Source: Hymenobacter sp. YIM 151858-1 (GTDB taxonomy: Bacteria; Bacteroidota; Bacteroidia; Cytophagales; Hymenobacteraceae). From it: 64,000 nucleotides of DNA. Positions 60,499-64,000 of the stretch are shown here, one piece after another. The notes beneath the pieces are model-generated. The model was not told the DNA's origin and made no database searches. It was given only the letters and a program-made list of their open reading frames with translations. The stretch lies in NCBI RefSeq assembly GCF_025979705.1, contig NZ_CP110136.1:310001-374000 (forward strand), given 5' to 3'. A program made the translations under genes and the position numbers. Every line of letters begins with the position of its first letter. The first letter of the stretch is position 1.

Positions 60499-61701
60499 CT
60501 AGTTTCTGATCTTAGTCGCGACTATGACTTGCGCTTGGGAGCGGAGCGGTTGCAGCTGCGAAAGGGTGTTGAAGTAGCTCTGCACCACGCGCGGCAGGAA
60601 GGGGTAGGGGCTGACGGTGTGCGCCATCATATACATGCCCAGGCGGTGAAGGCCGAAGTCGAGGGCGGCCAGGCCGGCAATGTGGTTGAACTCCTCCGCG
60701 TTCGGGAACAGGCCCGTGAGGGCGTGCAATTGCTGGCGGTAGTACTCCAGGTAAGCTGGGCGGAGGTGGTAGCGGTCGGCGTCGAGCACGAACGTGAGCA
60801 GCTCCACCACATCGTACTGCGGCACGTGGTAGGTGGCCAGCTCCCAATCGTAGGCGCACAACTGCAAACCTAGGGCCGTGCGCCGGAAACAGGTGTTGCG
60901 CGGGTTCAGGTCGTTGTGGATAAGCGTTTTCGGGTGCGCCGCCAGCTCAGCCCAATACTCCGGAATGGCCCGGATGGCTTGCTGCAGCTGCGCCGCCTGC
61001 GCCGGGCCGTAAAGCTCCGGAAAGTGCGCGGCGGCATTGCTTAGCAACGCTTCCCACAAAGGCGCAAGCGCCTGCATGTATTCTGCGGAAGGCTGATCGG
61101 GCCAAACGGTGCGCGAGTGCCCGGGCTGCAGATGGGCGGCATGCCACTCGGCCAAGGCACCTAGGGCCGCGCGCAGGTGCTCGTCGGTCCACTGGTCGGG
61201 CGTCATCACCGCGTTCAGCAGCTCCACCTCGGCGAGGTATTCCATCAGAATGGCGTGCACGTCGTGGGCCTGGTCGTGATGCAAGCCCCATATTTCGGGC
61301 ATCAGCGGGGCCGTGCCGTACTCGGCGTACACCTGCAGCTCGCGCTGGTGGGTGTGGAAAAAGCCGGTGCGAGCGGCGTAGGTAGGGTACACCGCCGCCA
61401 GCTCGCCGCCGCAGGCCTGGGCCAGGCTCGTGAGCATGGCCGATACTTCGCGGCCGGGCGGCTTTAGCTTCAGCACCATGTCGCGCGTCAGCAGTTGCCC
61501 GTCGGCCTCAAAGGTTACGCGTAGGCCGAAGTGGCCTACCGGGCGGTTGGTTTGGCCGGCCGTGAGCACCACCAAAATGCTGGCCGAGTTATCGAGCGGT
61601 AAGGGGCTTACCGCGTGCACCCGAATACCGCGCTCGGGCGCGTGTGCCTGCATCAGCTGCTCGATGAAAGCCGCGGAACAGTAGTGGGCTGCGCTATGCA
61701 T
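60499..61701 (-). CDS. APH/choline-kinase-fold phosphotransferase
   Basis: 400 residues from the ATG at 61701; the upstream frame lies inside the DUF3419 gene. The Brenner motif LIHNDLNPRNTCF (about 265-277) and the metal-binding DWELATY (about 290-296) show an active aminoglycoside/choline kinase fold. A Lys-containing strand DMVLKLKPPGREVSAML supplies the ATP-side Lys. The unusual C-terminal third is helical with many aromatic residues. Its start overlaps the stop of the upstream gene by 8 bases, so it is coupled to DUF3419. Likely substrate is a small alcohol or amino alcohol; cannot be specified. Confidence 0.82.
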   Translation of the reverse strand: MHSAAHYCSAAFIEQLMQAHAPERGIRVHAVSPLPLDNSASILVVLTAGQTNRPVGHFGLRVTFEADGQLLTRDMVLKLKPPGREVSAMLTSLAQACGGELAAVYPTYAARTGFFHTHQRELQVYAEYGTAPLMPEIWGLHHDQAHDVHAILMEYLAEVELLNAVMTPDQWTDEHLRAALGALAEWHAAHLQPGHSRTVWPDQPSAEYMQALAPLWEALLSNAAAHFPELYGPAQAAQLQQAIRAIPEYWAELAAHPKTLIHNDLNPRNTCFRRTALGLQLCAYDWELATYHVPQYDVVELLTFVLDADRYHLRPAYLEYYRQQLHALTGLFPNAEEFNHIAGLAALDFGLHRLGMYMMAHTVSPYPFLPRVVQSYFNTLSQLQPLRSQAQVIVATKIRN

Positions 61702-62839
61702 GGGCCGAAACCAGAGCGGGAGCAGAAGCGGGAGTGGGTACCAGGGCGGTGTCGAGCACGCGCACATCGCGGAAGTAGTAGCAAGCGCCGGGCTGCCGAC
61801 CTAGGGCCAGCGAGGCGGTGCGGTCGAGGGGCACGCCGGGCACCACGTGGGAGGCGTGCGCTTGCAGCAGGTTCCAGAACACGAGGCGCAGGGGCTGCTG
61901 CGGCCGGCTCATGAGGGCGCGGCTGGTGCGCAGGAACTCGGCCGGACTTACGTACTCGAAGATGTTGGACAGGCTGGCTTTGCAGATGTGCTGGCCGGCC
62001 TCAGAGAGCAAAAACGCGGTGGCCTCGCCGGTAACTACCGTAAGCTTGCCTTGCTGCAGCTGGGCGCGCAGGCGGTAGAAATTCTGCTGCTGGTAGCAGG
62101 GCGGCAGAATGGCCTCGGGCAGGTTTTCGGGCCCGAGAAAGAAGAACCGGAAAAAGAAGTTGTCGCGCAGCAGCTCCGTGGACACGTGCCGCACCAAGCG
62201 CCGGTAAAACGCCTGCCCACCCGATTCGGGCGCGTAGCGGAACAGCTTCGTATCGCGGCCGCGGCTAAGGTTGGCGTCGTCGAAGTAGCTGATAAACTGA
62301 TCCTCGAACGCGGTGCCGTGCAGCTCATCCATAAACCAGCGCCGCTGCTCGGCCAGTCTGTCGAAGGCCGCTAGCTGGCGCACCTTGGCTTGCAGCTCGG
62401 GGCTGAGGGTAGGCAGAAAACCTAGCAGGTAGCTTTCGAGCCGACCAGCCGGCAAAATACCCGCCGCGTGGCTCTCGAAAAACGGTGCCCAGTAGGCGCG
62501 CAGCTCCTCGGGCAAGGTAGGCTCGAGGGCGTGCCAGGTAGGCAGCACGGCGGCGGGGCCATCGAGGCCGAGCAAGGCGCGCAGCACCTGCGGCTCGTGG
62601 TGCAAAATGAGGTACTGCTTAAAGCGCAGCAGGTGGTTTTGCACCGGGTTCAGGTCGATGGCCGTTACGCTGCGCGGTTCCTGCAGCAGTGCGTTGAGGG
62701 CATTGCACCCAGCCGAGCTGATGACCAGCACGTCGTCGGTGGCCTGCAATTGCAGCGCTTGGCACAGGGTGGTGCTGCTTTCCCACACCAGCGAGTAGCG
62801 GATGCGGTCGAGGGCTACGTTATAGAATTCGGAGTGCAT
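61694..62839 (-). CDS. DUF3419 (BtaA-like) aminocarboxypropyl transferase
   Basis: 381 residues. N-terminal segment IRYSLVWESSTTLCQAL (about 13-29) and the SAM-site-like stretch VLVISSAGCNALNALLQEP (about 37-55) with TAIDLNPVQNHLLRFKQYL (about 59-77) are the DUF3419 hallmarks, known from BtaA. BtaA moves the 3-amino-3-carboxypropyl group of S-adenosylmethionine to diacylglycerol for betaine lipids. No BtaB-type N-methyltransferase is in the window, so the acceptor or final product may differ. Flanked by an AMP-ligase 6 bp upstream and a kinase that overlaps its end. Confidence 0.85.
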   Translation of the reverse strand: MHSEFYNVALDRIRYSLVWESSTTLCQALQLQATDDVLVISSAGCNALNALLQEPRSVTAIDLNPVQNHLLRFKQYLILHHEPQVLRALLGLDGPAAVLPTWHALEPTLPEELRAYWAPFFESHAAGILPAGRLESYLLGFLPTLSPELQAKVRQLAAFDRLAEQRRWFMDELHGTAFEDQFISYFDDANLSRGRDTKLFRYAPESGGQAFYRRLVRHVSTELLRDNFFFRFFFLGPENLPEAILPPCYQQQNFYRLRAQLQQGKLTVVTGEATAFLLSEAGQHICKASLSNIFEYVSPAEFLRTSRALMSRPQQPLRLVFWNLLQAHASHVVPGVPLDRTASLALGRQPGACYYFRDVRVLDTALVPTPASAPALVSAHA

Positions 62840-62845
62840 CAGGTG

Positions 62846-64000
62846 TTAGCGGAGCTGGTCGTAGAGAATCTTGGACAGGTGACGGCGGTCTACAGGCAGA
62901 TGCCGCCGGGGCAGTACGCGGTTGCAAAGGCCCGCCGGAAAATGTTGAGCCAGCACCGCCCGCACAGCCGCTTCGGAGGCCGTGCCTTGGTAGTAGATGT
63001 CGAAGCCGGTAGCGGTGGCGCGGGCTGCGGCGCGCTCAACGCCTACTAGCATTTGCAGCACGTGCTCGATCTGGTAGTGCTGCACGCCTAGGTGAATGGC
63101 CTCGTTGCCTTGGCGGCCGGTAAGCCACAGCCGGTTTTGCTCGTCGAAGTAGCCGAAGTCGCCGGTGTGCAGCCACGCGCCCGGCTCGGCAGCCACGTGC
63201 GCGCCTTGCACGCACACTTCGCCTACCTGGTAGTGGCTGCCGTTGGGCAGCACCACCGCACCTAGGGGCTGCAGGCGGCAGTTGAGGCCAGCTTGCACGG
63301 GGCCCACGCAGTAGCCGCCGCGCGGGTTGGTGGCAGTGGCGGCCGCCCGTACGGCAATGGGTTCGGCCTCGGAAGAACCGTAAATCATGTACACCTCGGC
63401 ATCGGCAAAACAAGTGCGCAGGCGCTGCAGCAAGCTCTCGGGCACCGGCGAGCCACCCACACCTAGGGCCCGCACGTGCGGCAGGGGAGTGGGGTGCTGC
63501 TCGAGGTAGCCGCACAGCGCCGCGAAGTAGAACACGTTGCCCGTAAGGGTTTCGACCTGTGTGGCCAGCAGCTGCCGCACCACGCGCGCGGGTTCGAGGT
63601 CGGCTAGCTGGCCCCAGGGCACGTCGGGCAGCACGCTCACGGCACCCACCGATAGGTTATGCAGCAAGATGTTCGGGAACAGCGGGAAGTCGCGCTGACC
63701 TTGCCACGGCGGAAACGCCTGCTTCAGCACCTGGTGCTGGGCTGTGAGCACCGCGTGGCTGCGCCGAATAGCCTTGGCCTGCCCCGTAGAGCCCGAGCTG
63801 TGCGACACCAGCGCTGGCTGCGTGGGCGGCACGGCTTGCGGCGGCAGCAGTTCGGCGGTGCCTAGGTGCTTGGGTGCCCCGAGCAGGCGCAGACCTAGGC
63901 CGCGCGCCAGCCAGCCATACCGCCGCGCCCCTTTGCTCGGCACTAGCGCAGCGCCAACGCCGTTATGGCGCAGCAGCTTCAGCAGCCCTGTGGCCGATGC
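62846..64000 (-). CDS. AMP-binding (ANL) adenylating ligase, 5' end cut by the window
   Basis: At least 385 residues; the frame is open to the right edge, so an ATG at 63943 is internal, not the start. ANL motifs: A3 SHSSGSTGQAKAIRRSH, A5 VYMIYGSSEAEPIAVRA, A7/A8 HTGDFGYFDEQNRLWLTGRQGN; the C-terminal hinge and Lys region (SKILYD) are present. Adenylates a carboxylic acid and forms an acyl-CoA or acyl-carrier product. Six bases separate its stop from the DUF3419 start, so the three genes form one operon. Confidence 0.86.
   Translation of the reverse strand, partial: ASATGLLKLLRHNGVGAALVPSKGARRYGWLARGLGLRLLGAPKHLGTAELLPPQAVPPTQPALVSHSSGSTGQAKAIRRSHAVLTAQHQVLKQAFPPWQGQRDFPLFPNILLHNLSVGAVSVLPDVPWGQLADLEPARVVRQLLATQVETLTGNVFYFAALCGYLEQHPTPLPHVRALGVGGSPVPESLLQRLRTCFADAEVYMIYGSSEAEPIAVRAAATATNPRGGYCVGPVQAGLNCRLQPLGAVVLPNGSHYQVGEVCVQGAHVAAEPGAWLHTGDFGYFDEQNRLWLTGRQGNEAIHLGVQHYQIEHVLQMLVGVERAAARATATGFDIYYQGTASEAAVRAVLAQHFPAGLCNRVLPRRHLPVDRRHLSKILYDQLR

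Overview
The window looks like a chromosomal segment of a GC-rich Bacteroidota, most likely the Hymenobacter group (Cytophagales). The evidence is the mix of genes (DUF4199 membrane proteins, GT3-type glycogen synthase, MenA, a biosynthetic arginine decarboxylase, a bacteriophytochrome operon), lipoproteins with Bacteroidota-style signals, no obvious Shine-Dalgarno sequences, and several TAnnTTTG promoter boxes. Nearly all of it is ordinary chromosome. I see no prophage, CRISPR array, transposase, plasmid gene or tRNA.

Layout. 0-0.5 kb: the 3' end of a 23S rRNA and a complete 5S rRNA, then about 700 bp of GC-rich, hairpin-rich, apparently noncoding DNA. 1.2-7.7 kb: a BatA-like membrane protein, two DUF4199 proteins, two glycosyltransferases, and a convergent GT9 glycosyltransferase with an N-terminal cysteine motif. 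7.7-16.1 kb: purB, a GT51 transglycosylase with a very large N-terminal region, TerC, a dolichol-phosphate-mannose-synthase-like GT2, protoporphyrinogen oxidase, a HAD phosphatase, and two tiny paralogous lipoproteins not previously in the gene list. 16.3-24.4 kb: arginine decarboxylase and arginase (divergent), a YbaY-like lipoprotein, argS, a LOG-family protein, a lipoprotein glutathione peroxidase and menA. 24.5-29.1 kb: a light-sensing operon: heme oxygenase, bacteriophytochrome kinase, response regulator, receiver-kinase. The phytochrome gene is frameshifted near its 3' end by an 8-bp near-duplication. 29.2-37.2 kb: DEAD-box helicase, SDR, Gfo/Idh/MocA oxidoreductase, CoA transferase, a YbjN-like-length hypothetical, and trpS. 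37.3-39.4 kb: three secreted hypothetical proteins in a lower-GC patch. 39.4-49.2 kb: queuosine-precursor transporter, RNase Z with a STAS protein, DUF4198, a two-domain fasciclin lipoprotein, and glycogen synthase plus branching enzyme. 49.3-64 kb: YfcC transporter, MMPL/RND exporter, UbiA-like enzyme, a rifampicin-phosphotransferase-like PEP-utilising enzyme, an S74-type tail-fibre-domain protein, a GNAT protein, and a tight operon of AMP-ligase, DUF3419 (BtaA-like) and APH-fold kinase that runs off the right edge.

Two things stand out. First, the palindrome CCTAGG occurs about 88 times by hand count, often inside CCCTAGGTGC/GCACCTAGGG, in genes on both strands, at stop codons and at the ends of perfect 35-bp-arm terminator palindromes; GCTAGC, of the same base composition, was noticed only about a dozen times. 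This resembles a highly iterated palindrome. Second, the AMP-ligase/DUF3419/kinase operon is a plausible uncharacterised small-molecule or lipid-head-group pathway. Several families of intergenic inverted repeats fill the gaps between genes.
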